From: Novosphingobium sp. IK01
GTDB taxonomy: Bacteria; Pseudomonadota; Alphaproteobacteria; Sphingomonadales; Sphingomonadaceae
Length of the DNA stretch: 64,000 nucleotides
Assembly: GCF_033242265.1 (NCBI RefSeq)
Contig: NZ_BTFW01000001.1
Coordinates: forward strand, 2,283,001 to 2,347,000
Direction: 5' to 3'
The translations under genes were made by a program, and so were the position numbers. Position 1 is the first letter of the stretch, and the number at the start of each line of letters is the position of its first letter. The notes beneath the pieces are model-generated. The model saw only the letters and a program-made list of their open reading frames with translations. It was not told where the DNA came from and ran no database searches. This document shows positions 18,395-26,966 of the stretch, piece after piece.

Positions 18395-19525
18395 TCAGGC
18401 AAGCGTGTGCGCGCCAATATCGGCCAGCGTGCGCGCGCCGGTCAGCGCCATGGTCACCCGCATGTCGCGCGCGATCAGGTCGAGCAATTGCCCCACCCCC
18501 TCGCCGCCGCGCGCCGCCAGCGCATAGATGAACGCCCGCCCCAGCATCACCGCATCAGCGCCGCTGGCGAGCATGCGCACCACGTCGAGCCCGGTGCGCA
18601 CCCCGGAATCGGCGAGGATGCGAATATCCCCCTTCACCGCATCGGCGATGCGCGGCAGCGCGCTGACCGACGAGAGCGTGCCGTCGAGCTGGCGCCCCCC
18701 ATGGTTCGAAACGACGATCCCGTCCGCCCCGAAGCGCACCGCATCGCGCGCATCCTCGGGTTCGAGGATGCCCTTGACCACCATCGGCCCGTCCCAGAAC
18801 GCGCGGATCCATTCGAGATCCTTCCACCCAATCCCCGGATCGAAATTCGCGCCCAGCCAGCCGATATAATCGCCCAGCGCCATGGCCTTGCCCATATAAC
18901 GCGAGACATTGCCCAGATCGTGGGGGCGTCCACGCAGGCCCACGTTCCAGGCCCAGTGCGGATGGGTCATCGCCTGGACCATCCGCCGCAGCGGGGCATT
19001 GGGGCCCGACATACCCGAATGGGCATCGCGATAGCGCGAACCGGGCAGCGGCATGTCGACGGTGAAGACCAGCGTCCTGACCCCCGCGGCCTTGGCCCGT
19101 TCGAGCGCATTGCGCATGAAGCCCCGGTCCTTGAGCACATAGAGCTGGAACCAGATCGGACGCGGGCACTGCGACTGGACTTCCTCGATCGGGCAGACCG
19201 AGACCGTCGAGAGCGTGAACGGGACACCGTGGGCCGCCGCCGCGCGGGCCGCCTGCACCTCGCCACGCCGCGCATACATGCCCGTCAGGCCGACCGGCGC
19301 GAGCGCCACGGGCAAGGCCATGTCCTCGCCGAACAGGCTCGTCGCCGTGCTCAGCCCCGCCACATCGCGCAACACGTTCTGGCGAATGGTCAGATCCTGA
19401 AGATCCGCCAGATTGCGGCGCAAGGTCGTCTCGGCGCCCGAGCCTCCGTCGATGTAGTGGAACAGGAACGGCGGCAGCCGGCGCTGTGCGGCGGCGCGAA
19501 AGTCGGTGGGGGCGGAAATGATCAT
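18395..19525 (-). CDS. FMN-dependent alpha-hydroxy-acid dehydrogenase (L-lactate dehydrogenase type)
   Basis: 376 residues, the normal size of the family. The catalytic base and substrate arginine are H275 and R278 in [10 protein letters not shown]; the FMN loops [13 protein letters not shown] and [11 protein letters not shown] are conserved. LldD oxidises L-lactate to pyruvate and passes electrons to quinone; glycolate, mandelate and other 2-hydroxy acids are alternatives, so I give no symbol. The start at 19523-19525 ([10 protein letters not shown]) matches the family; the frame is open much further upstream without coding character. Confidence 0.88.
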   Translation of the reverse strand: MIISAPTDFRAAAQRRLPPFLFHYIDGGSGAETTLRRNLADLQDLTIRQNVLRDVAGLSTATSLFGEDMALPVALAPVGLTGMYARRGEVQAARAAAAHGVPFTLSTVSVCPIEEVQSQCPRPIWFQLYVLKDRGFMRNALERAKAAGVRTLVFTVDMPLPGSRYRDAHSGMSGPNAPLRRMVQAMTHPHWAWNVGLRGRPHDLGNVSRYMGKAMALGDYIGWLGANFDPGIGWKDLEWIRAFWDGPMVVKGILEPEDARDAVRFGADGIVVSNHGGRQLDGTLSSVSALPRIADAVKGDIRILADSGVRTGLDVVRMLASGADAVMLGRAFIYALAARGGEGVGQLLDLIARDMRVTMALTGARTLADIGAHTLA

Positions 19526-19739
19526 GGGGGGCCTGCCTTTTTCTGTCCGTGATGACCTAGCACGGACAAAAAAGCGCCCAACCCCCATTTCCTTCCTGAA
19601 CGCATTTTGACGCGATCTCGCGCCTCGCTTCAGCCTGTTGCCCCCTGCAAACCCGTTCCGGCCCGGCTGCCATCGCCTCCCTTCGGCAGGAGCGGGGCGC
19701 CGGAGACGACCGCGAGGGCCGGGCCGGAACGGACACGGA

Positions 19740-20204
19740 TCACGCGTTGCCACCTGAGAGCAACGCGGCCGCGTATCGGGTCGCCTCGAACAGGCCATCG
19801 TGGCGGTCGGCGCGCACGAAGCCATCGAGCAGATCGGCAAAACCGGCGCGATCGGCGCCCAGCGCATGGCGCAGCATCGCCGCAAGGGTCGCCTCGTCCG
19901 GGGTCATGACCAGCTGGCACGGGCGATTGACGAGGAAGCGTTCGGGCCATGTCCGCACGACCTTGCGCACCAGACCGTGAACCGCGCGGGCGGTCTCCAT
20001 GCTGCGATAGCGCTGGGCCAGATCGGGCAGCGGATCGCGCCCGGCCCGTTCAAACAGCGCACACAGGCGCATGGCCATGACCGCATGAAGCGCCGCGAGC
20101 GAGAGCGCGCGAATGTCCTGAGGCCGCCCCATGCGGGCGACGATGGCGTCAAATCGGGCCGGTCCACCCGAGAGCGTGCCGGGTCTGGTGTGGGGTGCGG
20201 GCAT
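19740..20204 (-). CDS. Small hypothetical protein behind a Fur box
   Basis: 154 residues from the ATG at 20202-20204, which has AAGGAAAGG six bases upstream. I do not recognise the family. The sequence is soluble, mostly helical and Arg/Ala/Leu-rich, with a conserved-looking stretch around [18 protein letters not shown] and a single cysteine there; no metal-binding CXXC or histidine cluster is seen. A good Fur-box match sits about 63 bases upstream, so it is probably iron-repressed. It is the only gene with such a site in the window. Confidence 0.7.
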   Translation of the reverse strand: MPAPHTRPGTLSGGPARFDAIVARMGRPQDIRALSLAALHAVMAMRLCALFERAGRDPLPDLAQRYRSMETARAVHGLVRKVVRTWPERFLVNRPCQLVMTPDEATLAAMLRHALGADRAGFADLLDGFVRADRHDGLFEATRYAAALLSGGNA

Positions 20205-20266
20205 GACGACCTTTCCTTGCGAGCGATTCGCAAGTAATCCTATGGCGCCCGACAAGATGCGTCAAT

Positions 20267-20285
20267 GATAATCATTATCAATAAT
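20267..20285 (-). promoter_or_regulatory. Fur box
   Basis: GATAATCATTATCAATAAT reads as three overlapping NATWAT-type hexamers and is close to the classical 19-bp Fur consensus. It lies in an AT-rich island 63 bases upstream of the 20204 start. It predicts iron-dependent repression of that gene. Sphingomonads and other alphaproteobacteria may use Fur or Irr/RirA-type regulators; only binding data would tell. Confidence 0.7.
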
Positions 20286-20408
20286 TCAGGGCGGGAATGA
20301 CTCCGCTGCGCAGCGATACAGGCGCAGCAAAGCAGGCCGGTCAGGCCCGCCCCATTTGCGGGCGCATACCTTCCGGCCTTTCAATCCCTGCGGGAAACCC
20401 GGCCCGGA

Positions 20409-20612
20409 TCAGGCCTGCGGCTGCCCCAGCAGGCGCCGCGTGGCGATTTCGGGAGAAGCATAGGCCTCCTGAAGCTCCGCGCTCCAGTAGCGCAAGGCAT
20501 CGAGCGGGATGGCCACGCCGCTCACCGCGCAAACGACATGATCCCCAGCCGAAAGCTGGCGGAACGAACCGGGCAGATATTGCAAGCGGGCCAGACGGCC
20601 GGTGGGAGACAT
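20409..20612 (-). CDS. DUF2093 small protein
   Basis: 67 residues from the ATG at 20610-20612, preceded by AGGGGGG with seven-base spacing; another ATG two codons upstream would sit on top of that site. The DUF2093 pattern is clear: ARLQYLPGSFR, then CAVSGVAIPLDALRYWS and QEAYASPE. The CAVSG segment resembles half a zinc-ribbon knuckle but only one cysteine is present. Function unknown. It lies 68 bases downstream of the xseA stop on the same strand order and may be co-transcribed with it. Confidence 0.85.
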   Translation of the reverse strand: MSPTGRLARLQYLPGSFRQLSAGDHVVCAVSGVAIPLDALRYWSAELQEAYASPEIATRRLLGQPQA

Positions 20613-20680
20613 CAACATCCCCCCTGTCTAGGCGCATCCGGCCCGTTTTGCAATCGGAGGGCCCGCCCGGAACGGCCCAG

Positions 20681-22156
20681 TCAGAGCAGCTTGGGCTGGC
20701 TGTCCACGGCGCGGCGCCCGCGCGGGCGTGCGGGAGAAGCCGACGAAGGAGGTGCCTCTCCGGTGCTGACCTCCAGCGTGCCATCGGCGAATTTCAGCGT
20801 CAGCACCGGCTGTTCCGCCGCGCTGGCGCGATCCTTGACGACATGCCCCGCCCCGTCGGTCACCAGCACATAGCCGCGCTGGAGCGGGGCTTCCGGGTCG
20901 AGCGAGCGGCGCAGGCGGTCGAGCGCCTCGATCTGCGCGCGGCCATGCCCGATCCGCTGCAACAGCACTTCGGGGCGCAGCCGCCACGCGTCGAGCCGCT
21001 CGCGCTCGCGCGCCAGACGCTGGGTCAGCAGCGCGGGGCGCAGCGCGCCGCCATGGCGGGCGAGCAGGCCGGCGGCCAGTTCCGTCCGGTGGACCAGCGC
21101 GCGGTTCAGCCGCTCGGACAGATCGTCGAGCCGCTGCGCCTGCGGATTGAGCAAGGCGTGCGGGACAGGCAGGCGCTGGGCCCGCGCGTCGAGCCGCTCG
21201 CGCGCCTGCGCCATCAGCCGGGCCATGGCGCGCCCGCGCCGGGCCTGAAGATCGTGGACTTGCGCGGCCAGTTCGGCGCGCACCGGCACGGCCAGTTCAG
21301 CCGCCGCCGTGGGCGTTGGGGCGCGCAAGTCGGCGGCGAAATCGGCCAGCGTGGTGTCCGTCTCGTGGCCCACCGCGCTGATCACGGGGATCGTCGAGGC
21401 GGCAATCGCGCGCACGACTTCTTCCTCGTTGAAGCTCCACAAGTCCTCGATCGAGCCGCCCCCGCGCGCCACGATGACCACATCGGGGCGCGGTACGGCT
21501 CCATCGGAGGGGAGATCGGAAAACCCGCGCAGCGCGGCGGCGACTTGCCCTGCGGCCCCCTGCCCCTGCACCAGCACCGGCCAGACGACGACATGGCTGG
21601 GGAAACGGTCGGACAGGCGATGGAGGATGTCGCGGATCACCGCCCCGGTGGGCGAGGTGATCACCCCGATCACGCGCGGCAGGAACGGCAGGCGCCGCTT
21701 GCGCGCCGGGGCAAACAGCCCTTCGGCCTCAAGCCGGGCCTTGGTCTTTTCGAGCAGGGCGAGCAGCGCCCCCTCGCCCGCGATCTCCATCCTGTCGATC
21801 ACGATCTGGTAGTTCGAGCGGCCCGGATAGGTCGTCAGCTTGCCGGTCGCGACAACCTCGATCCCGTCCTCGACGCGAAAGTTCAGCCGCCCGGCATTGC
21901 CGCGCCACATCACCCCGTCGAGCCGGGCGTTCTCGTCCTTGAGGCTCAGGTACACATGCCCCGAGGCCGCGCGCTTGACGCCCGAAAGCTCGCCGCGCAC
22001 GCGCACGAAGCCAAAGCGATCCTCGACCGTGCGCTTGAGCAGGGCAGAAATCTCGGAAATCGACAGGGCCGGGGCGTTGTCGCCAGCCCGTTCGCCCGCT
22101 AGGAGCCCGTTCTTGAGAACATCATCATCGTCAAAAGGCGCGGAAGGGAAGGCCAT
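20681..22156 (-). CDS. xseA: Exodeoxyribonuclease VII large subunit
   Basis: 491 residues: N-terminal OB fold ([20 protein letters not shown]), catalytic domain with [30 protein letters not shown] and [11 protein letters not shown], then a long helical region for small-subunit binding. Exo VII degrades single-stranded DNA in both directions. Its ATG (22154-22156) overlaps the ATG of the divergent purD by two bases, and its AGGA ribosome site lies inside the purD coding sequence. The small subunit gene xseB is not in the window. Confidence 0.94.
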   Translation of the reverse strand: MAFPSAPFDDDDVLKNGLLAGERAGDNAPALSISEISALLKRTVEDRFGFVRVRGELSGVKRAASGHVYLSLKDENARLDGVMWRGNAGRLNFRVEDGIEVVATGKLTTYPGRSNYQIVIDRMEIAGEGALLALLEKTKARLEAEGLFAPARKRRLPFLPRVIGVITSPTGAVIRDILHRLSDRFPSHVVVWPVLVQGQGAAGQVAAALRGFSDLPSDGAVPRPDVVIVARGGGSIEDLWSFNEEEVVRAIAASTIPVISAVGHETDTTLADFAADLRAPTPTAAAELAVPVRAELAAQVHDLQARRGRAMARLMAQARERLDARAQRLPVPHALLNPQAQRLDDLSERLNRALVHRTELAAGLLARHGGALRPALLTQRLARERERLDAWRLRPEVLLQRIGHGRAQIEALDRLRRSLDPEAPLQRGYVLVTDGAGHVVKDRASAAEQPVLTLKFADGTLEVSTGEAPPSSASPARPRGRRAVDSQPKLL

Positions 22157-23432
22157 GCATATCCTGTTGTTGGGCTCGGGCGGGCGCGAACATGCCCTGG
22201 CCTGGAAATTGGCCCAATCGCCGCTGTGCAGCAAGCTCTATGCGGCGCCCGGCAATCCGGGGATCGCGCAGGAGGCCGAACTGGTCGCCCTCGACGCGAC
22301 CGACCATGGCGCCGTGATCGCCTTTTGCGACGCGCATCGCATCGGCCTCGTGGTGATCGGGCCCGAGGCGCCGCTCGTCGATGGCCTCGCCGATTCGCTG
22401 CGCGGGCAGGGCATCTCCGTGTTCGGCCCCAGCAAGGCCGCCGCCCAGCTCGAAGGCTCGAAGGGCTTCACCAAGGACTTGTGCGCACGCGCCGGGATCC
22501 CGACCGCCGGCTATGTCCGCGCGACGAGCGCTGCCGCTGCCCACGAAGCCCTCGCCCGCTTTGGCGCGCCGGTGGTGATCAAGGCCGATGGTCTGGCCGC
22601 AGGCAAGGGCGTGGTCGTGGCGATGACCATGGACGAGGCCACCGCTGCGGTCGACGACATGTTCGACGGCCAGTTCGGCGAAGCCGGGGCCGAAGTGGTG
22701 ATCGAGGAATTCCTCGAAGGCGAGGAAGCCAGCTTCTTCGCGCTGACCGATGGCGCCACCATCGTCCCCCTCGCCTCGGCCCAGGACCACAAGCGCGTGG
22801 GCGATGGCGACACCGGCCCCAACACCGGCGGCATGGGCGCCTACAGCCCGGCGCGCGTGCTGACCCCGGCCCTCGAAGCCGAAGCGATGGCCAAGATCAT
22901 CGCCCCCACGGTCAAGGCCATGGCGGATGCCGGAACGCCCTATTCGGGCGTGCTCTATGCCGGGCTGATGCTGACCCGCAACGGCCCGCAGCTGATCGAA
23001 TACAACGCGCGCTTCGGCGACCCGGAATGTCAGGTGCTGATGCTGCGCCTCGAAAGCGATCTGGTCGAACTGCTGCTGGCCTGCGCGGAAAACCGCCTGG
23101 CCGCGATCCAGCCCCCGCGCTTCAGCCCCGATCCCGCGCTCACCGTGGTCATGGCCGCGCAAGGCTATCCCGGCACGCCCAAAAAGGGCGGCGCGATCCG
23201 GGGAATCGAGGCTGCCGAACAGAACGGCGCCAAGGTGTTCCACGCGGGAACCAGCCGCGATGCGCAAGGCGATCTGATCTCGACCGGGGGCCGCGTGCTC
23301 AACGTGACTGCGCGCGGCAAGAGCGTGCGCGCCGCGCGCGATGCGGCCTATGCAGCGGTCGATGCCCTCGATTTTGCCGATGGCTTCTGCCGCCGCGACA
23401 TCGGCTGGCGCGAAATCGCCCGGGAGGGCTGA
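22155..23432 (+). CDS. purD: Phosphoribosylamine-glycine ligase
   Basis: 425 residues of the ATP-grasp family, starting [19 protein letters not shown]. Conserved pieces include [38 protein letters not shown] and [11 protein letters not shown]. It joins glycine to phosphoribosylamine in purine synthesis. AAGGGAAGG sits three bases before the ATG. The open frame continues far upstream but that part overlaps xseA; the family start fixes 22155. A strong terminator follows. Confidence 0.97.
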   Translation: MHILLLGSGGREHALAWKLAQSPLCSKLYAAPGNPGIAQEAELVALDATDHGAVIAFCDAHRIGLVVIGPEAPLVDGLADSLRGQGISVFGPSKAAAQLEGSKGFTKDLCARAGIPTAGYVRATSAAAAHEALARFGAPVVIKADGLAAGKGVVVAMTMDEATAAVDDMFDGQFGEAGAEVVIEEFLEGEEASFFALTDGATIVPLASAQDHKRVGDGDTGPNTGGMGAYSPARVLTPALEAEAMAKIIAPTVKAMADAGTPYSGVLYAGLMLTRNGPQLIEYNARFGDPECQVLMLRLESDLVELLLACAENRLAAIQPPRFSPDPALTVVMAAQGYPGTPKKGGAIRGIEAAEQNGAKVFHAGTSRDAQGDLISTGGRVLNVTARGKSVRAARDAAYAAVDALDFADGFCRRDIGWREIAREG

Positions 23433-23451
23433 TTTTTTCAGCGCGCCCATG

Positions 23452-23494
23452 AAAAAAGGCTGCCGGTTCCAGCGCGGAACCGGCAGCCTTTTTC
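23452..23494. terminator. Bidirectional terminator after purD and the PfkB kinase gene
   Basis: A 19-base arm (23452-23470) pairs with 23476-23493 around a 5-base loop, with A- and T-runs at the ends. It serves convergent purD and the kinase gene. Confidence 0.93.
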
Positions 23495-23516
23495 GTATCC
23501 GGTCAGGTGAAACCGC

Positions 23517-24518
23517 TTACTTCAGACCGGTGAGGGCCTTGAGATCGGCCTCGGGCCGCGCGCCATAGTGCGAGATGATCTCGGCGGCACAGACCGCGCC
23601 CAGACGCAGGCATTCGGTCAGGCTTTCCCCGCGCACATGGCCGGTCAGGAAGCCCGCCGCGAAGAGGTCGCCCGCGCCGGTCGTGTCGACCACATGGTCG
23701 ATGGGTTCAGCCGGGACATGGGCATCTTCGCCCGCATGGCGCGCATGGGCGCCCTTTTCGCTGCGGGTGACAACGACGGTGGGCACCAGCGCGCAGAGCT
23801 GGGCCATGCCCTCGTGGAAATCGTCCTTGCCGGTCAGCGCGGCGAGTTCATGCTCGTTGGCAAACAGGATGTCGATCTGGCCATCGGCGATCAGCGCGCG
23901 GAAATCGTCGCCATGGCGCGCGATCACGAACGCGTCGGACAGCGTGAAGGCCACCTGCGTTCCCGCCGCGCGCGCAGCGGCAATCGCCTTGCGCATGGCG
24001 GCGCGCGGTTCTTCCGGGTCCCACAGATAGCCTTCGAGATAGAGCACGCGGGCCGACTGGATCAGGCCGTCGTCGAGCGCGTCGGCGGGCAGGAACTGCG
24101 AGGCGCCCAGAAAGGTGTTCATCGTGCGCTGCCCGTCGGGCGTCACGAAAATCAGGCACTGGGCCGTGGCAGGCTCGCCCGCGCGCGCCGGAATGTCGAA
24201 GGCGATGCCGCCAGCGCGGATGTCGTGGGCAAAGACGCGGCCGAACTGGTCGTCGGCGACCTGCCCGATGAACGCACACGACGCGCCCAGCGCGGCCATG
24301 CCCGCCAGCGTGTTGGCCGCCGAACCGCCCGAAATCTCGCGCGCGGGGCCCATCGCCGCATAGAGCGCGCCCGCGCGCGCCGCATCGACGAGGGTCATCC
24401 CGCCCTTGGCCAGGCCCAGGGCCTCGATCTGGTCGTCGGTGGCAGGCGCCATGACATCGACAATCGCATTGCCGATGGCAATGACGTCAAAACGGCGGTC
24501 AGCGGAATGGGCGGCCAT
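23517..24518 (-). CDS. PfkB-family sugar kinase, adenosine-kinase type
   Basis: 333 residues of the ribokinase/PfkB fold. The N-terminal GNAIVDVMAP and the GGSAANT substrate loop resemble bacterial adenosine kinases, and the C-terminal DTTGAGDLFAAGF carries the catalytic aspartate and anion hole. It phosphorylates a nucleoside or sugar with ATP; adenosine is the best guess from the family. The gene is alone between purD and a divergent lipoprotein gene. Confidence 0.85.
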   Translation of the reverse strand: MAAHSADRRFDVIAIGNAIVDVMAPATDDQIEALGLAKGGMTLVDAARAGALYAAMGPAREISGGSAANTLAGMAALGASCAFIGQVADDQFGRVFAHDIRAGGIAFDIPARAGEPATAQCLIFVTPDGQRTMNTFLGASQFLPADALDDGLIQSARVLYLEGYLWDPEEPRAAMRKAIAAARAAGTQVAFTLSDAFVIARHGDDFRALIADGQIDILFANEHELAALTGKDDFHEGMAQLCALVPTVVVTRSEKGAHARHAGEDAHVPAEPIDHVVDTTGAGDLFAAGFLTGHVRGESLTECLRLGAVCAAEIISHYGARPEADLKALTGLK

Positions 24519-24613
24519 GGTCTCTTTCGCGCAGAAGGGGTGGGGAAAGGCTGGCGCCTACCCCCAGCGTCGGATTGCCGCAAGGGCAGTTGCATCACGC
24601 AGGCGTCCAAGCC

Positions 24614-25132
24614 ATGGCATGCACCATGATCGGCTCCCTGTTCGGCTCCTCACGCCCGGCCCCCTTTTCCGCCCCGCTGCCCGCCCCGCTTCCGGCCCTT
24701 CACCCTGCGCTTTTGCCGGCACTGGGCCTGGCCCTGCTGCTGGCCGGGTGCAGCGGCACGATTCCCGCGCCGCGCGAGCCTGCGCACCAGCCTCCGCCCC
24801 GGCATGTCCCGCGCCCCCGTCCGGCGCCGACCTACAGGCTGCCCCCGGCCCGGCCCCGCCCGGCCCCCACGATCCAGTCGTCGCGCGGGCTCGAAACGGT
24901 GATCGGCGCCGATGCCGAAAGCCTCGTGCGCCAGTTTGGCCAGCCCCGCCTCGACATTCACGAGGAAGACGCCCGCAAGATGCAGTGGTCGGGCACGGCC
25001 TGCATCCTCGATGTCTATCTCTATCCCGCGCAAGGCAGCGCCCGCCCCATCGCGACGTATGTCGACGCCCGGCGCGGCGACGGACGCGAAGTGGACCGCC
25101 CGGCCTGCGTCACCGCGCTGCGGCGCCCCTGA
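24614..25132 (+). CDS. Proline-rich lipoprotein of Sphingomonad type
   Basis: 172 residues from the ATG at 24614; ATG 24626 is an equal alternative and the frame is open from 24575. A hydrophobic leader ends in the lipobox LLAG-C, predicting Lgt/Lsp/Lnt processing. A Pro/Arg-rich linker follows, then a compact C-terminal domain (VIGADAESLVRQFGQPRLD to ACILDVYLYP) that I do not assign to a named family. No useful Shine-Dalgarno is seen for any start. Confidence 0.7.
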   Translation: MACTMIGSLFGSSRPAPFSAPLPAPLPALHPALLPALGLALLLAGCSGTIPAPREPAHQPPPRHVPRPRPAPTYRLPPARPRPAPTIQSSRGLETVIGADAESLVRQFGQPRLDIHEEDARKMQWSGTACILDVYLYPAQGSARPIATYVDARRGDGREVDRPACVTALRRP

Positions 25133-25170
25133 TCACCAAAAGGCCTGATCAAAGAAGGGCCCCCAAACGA

Positions 25171-25203
25171 AAAAGGCCGCCGGAACATTCCGGCGGCCTT
25201 TTC
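25171..25203. terminator. Bidirectional terminator between the lipoprotein gene and carD
   Basis: A perfect 15-bp stem (25171-25185 with 25188-25202) with a very tight CA loop and A-/T-runs. It serves the convergent lipoprotein and carD genes. Confidence 0.9.
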
Positions 25204-25227
25204 ACGACGCAGCGGTGATCAGGGCGA

Positions 25228-25752
25228 TCAGACCGTTTCGTAGTACTTGGGCGCGTGCTCGTTGAGGATCACGAGGATCTTCTTGAGCGCGGCGGGTTCG
25301 TCGGTCTTTTCCATCGCCGCCAGTTCGCGCGCGAGGCGCGAGGACGCCGCTTCGAAGATCTGGCGTTCCGAATAGCTCTGCTCGGGCTGGTCGTCGGCGC
25401 GGAACAGGTCGCGCGTCACTTCCGCGATCGAGACGAGATCGCCCGAATTGATCTTGGCTTCGTATTCCTGGGCGCGGCGCGACCACATCGTGCGCTTGAC
25501 CTTGGGCTTGCCCTTGAGCGTGTCGAGCGCCTCGCGCAGGGTCTTGTCCGACGACAGCTTGCGCATGCCGATGGCTTCGACCTTGTTGACCGGCACGCGG
25601 AGCGTCATGCGCTCCTTTTCAAAGCGGAGCACGTAGAGCTCCAGCTTCATTCCCGCGATTTCTTCCTGCTGAAGCTCGACCACACGGCCGACCCCATGCT
25701 TCGGGTAAACGACGTAATCCCCAACATCGAAGGCAAGAGCCTTGGCTGCCAT
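25228..25752 (-). CDS. carD: CarD-family RNA polymerase-binding regulator
   Basis: 174 residues: an N-terminal Tudor-like RNA-polymerase interaction domain (FDVGDYVVYPKHGVGRV) and a C-terminal helical domain with KRTMWSRRAQEYEAKI for upstream DNA contact at promoters. CarD-type proteins stabilise open complexes, especially at rRNA promoters. It lies downstream of the helicase-S4-fdxA genes on the same strand, an order often seen in alphaproteobacteria, but here 527 bases with a structured leader separate it from fdxA. Confidence 0.93.
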   Translation of the reverse strand: MAAKALAFDVGDYVVYPKHGVGRVVELQQEEIAGMKLELYVLRFEKERMTLRVPVNKVEAIGMRKLSSDKTLREALDTLKGKPKVKRTMWSRRAQEYEAKINSGDLVSIAEVTRDLFRADDQPEQSYSERQIFEAASSRLARELAAMEKTDEPAALKKILVILNEHAPKYYETV

Positions 25753-25860
25753 TTCTTATCCTTTCGACGCCGGCAGACGGGGCGGCGGGGGGCACGATGC
25801 CCTTGCCGGAACGCGCGATGACTGATCGATGCAGGCCGGTGAAACGGGTTAAGACCAGCG

Positions 25861-25961
25861 GTCCCGAAGCCCCTCGGGGAGACATGAGTCTCGCAAGGAG
25901 CGATCCGTTCCCGATGGGAACCGCCCCTCGGGAAATCCGGTTCGAATTCCGGTTTCCGGGG
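25861..25961. other. Hairpin-rich leader or small RNA upstream of carD
   Basis: Four consecutive foldable elements: CCCC/GGGG at 25870-25879; GAGAC-ATGA-GTCTC at 25879-25892; GTTCCC-GAT-GGGAAC at 25907-25921; and a long hairpin 25924-25961 in which CCCC, GGAAA and CCGG pair with CCGG, TTTCC and GGGG around TTCGAATT. The region is about 110 bases upstream of the carD start. It could be a 5' leader, a separate RNA or an inactive repeat. The T-arm-like loop is not part of a tRNA. Confidence 0.4.
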
Positions 25962-26053
25962 AGCCCGTTCTGGCAAACGACCGTGTAAAGCCCGGCCAAG
26001 CCCTGCGATCCGTCAGCGTGTTTCGTTTGCCGCCTGTTTCTGCCTTCTCGTAA

Positions 26054-26088
26054 CAAAAAGGGCGCCCGGCAAACTGCTTGCCCGGCGC
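26054..26088 (-). terminator. Probable terminator of the helicase-S4-fdxA operon
   Basis: Read on the minus strand: GCGCCGGGCAA, loop GCAGT, complementary arm with one mismatch, then CCTTTTTGTT. It lies about 190 bases past the fdxA stop. Confidence 0.65.
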
Positions 26089-26279
26089 TTGAGCTGTCAT
26101 ATAGCAGCTTCGCAGCAAAATTTCCAGAGGTGTGCAGCAAAAAGGCATGCACGACGCGCGCCGCCCCCGGCGCGATGGGCCGGAAGCGGCTGCGATGGTC
26201 GGGCCGCCGGGGGGCAGGAGCGCCCCCGCGCGGCCGGATTTACGCGGCTGTGTTCAGGCCCTTGCGGGGCCTGGACGAA

Positions 26280-26618
26280 TCAGTCGCCTTCGCCCGGTTC
26301 GGGCGAGAAGAACTTCTCGAACTTGCCTTCCACGCCCTTGAACTCGTCGGCGTCGGCCGGCGCGTCCTTCTTCGTGGTCAGGTTGGGCCATTCGGCCGAA
26401 TACTTGGCGTTCAGCTCCAGCCACTGCTCCAGACCGCTTTCGGTGTCGGGCAGGATCGCTTCGGCGGGGCATTCGGGTTCGCACACGCCGCAGTCGATGC
26501 ATTCGCTGGGGTTGATCACCAGCATGTTGTCGCCCTCATAGAAGCAATCGACGGGGCAAACCTCGACGCAATCCATGTACTTGCAACGGATGCAGGCATC
26601 GGTGACGACGTAAGTCAT
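26280..26618 (-). CDS. fdxA: 7Fe ferredoxin
   Basis: 112 residues. The cysteine pattern C9, C12, C17, C21, C25, C40, C43, C46, C50 matches Azotobacter-type ferredoxin I: C9, C17 and C50 for a [3Fe-4S] cluster and C21, C40, C43, C46 for a [4Fe-4S] cluster, followed by the usual acidic C-terminal extension. It is a low-potential electron carrier in the cytoplasm. It lies 15 bases downstream of the S4 gene, in one operon with it. Confidence 0.95.
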   Translation of the reverse strand: MTYVVTDACIRCKYMDCVEVCPVDCFYEGDNMLVINPSECIDCGVCEPECPAEAILPDTESGLEQWLELNAKYSAEWPNLTTKKDAPADADEFKGVEGKFEKFFSPEPGEGD

Positions 26619-26633
26619 GCTGTGGGTAATTCC

Positions 26634-26924
26634 TCAAGTCTCGATTTCGGGCCGTGCTAGAGGTGTCAGGGGCGCCGCGTCAAGCACCCGATAACAGGTT
26701 TGCGCTTCAAGAGCCGGTCCGCGCCGGCAAGGAAGGGCCAGAATCTCGATCACGCGGACCCCGCTGCGCAGCGGCAGGACCAGCACATCGCCCACTTTCA
26801 CGCCCGCACTGCACCGCTCGATCCGGCGCCCGTTGAGGCGGATATGCCCTTCTTCCACCCAGCCTTGCGCCAAGCCGCGACTGGCCGCGAAGCGCAGGAA
26901 CCAGAGCATCTTGTCTATCCGCAT
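26634..26924 (-). CDS. S4-domain RNA-binding protein (Hsp15-like)
   Basis: 96 residues consisting of an S4 RNA-binding fold: RIDKMLWFLRFAASRGLAQ, then EGHIRLNGRRIER and VGDVL, plus a short Pro-rich tail. Relatives of HslR/Hsp15 bind stalled 50S subunits carrying nascent chains. It sits between the helicase (42 bases upstream) and fdxA, which supports a role in RNA metabolism of that operon. Confidence 0.88.
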   Translation of the reverse strand: MRIDKMLWFLRFAASRGLAQGWVEEGHIRLNGRRIERCSAGVKVGDVLVLPLRSGVRVIEILALPCRRGPALEAQTCYRVLDAAPLTPLARPEIET

Positions 26925-26966
26925 CCCCTCTCCCTTGCTGTCTGCCCCTTGAATTGAACCGGCCCT

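Larger units (their letters stand above)
25753..26279 (-). other. 527-base gap between fdxA and carD
   Basis: No supported gene. From the fdxA side it holds an unpaired stretch of about 190 bases, an intrinsic terminator at 26054-26088, a moderately AT-rich patch at 26000-26060 fitting a carD promoter, and a run of hairpins at 25861-25961 within the likely carD leader. Confidence 0.6.

Noticed and set aside
25930..25961. T-arm-like GGTTCGAATTCC upstream of carD suggesting a tRNA
   Set aside because: The loop is one base too long for a T arm (no C61 match), and no acceptor, D or anticodon arm can be built around it on either strand.
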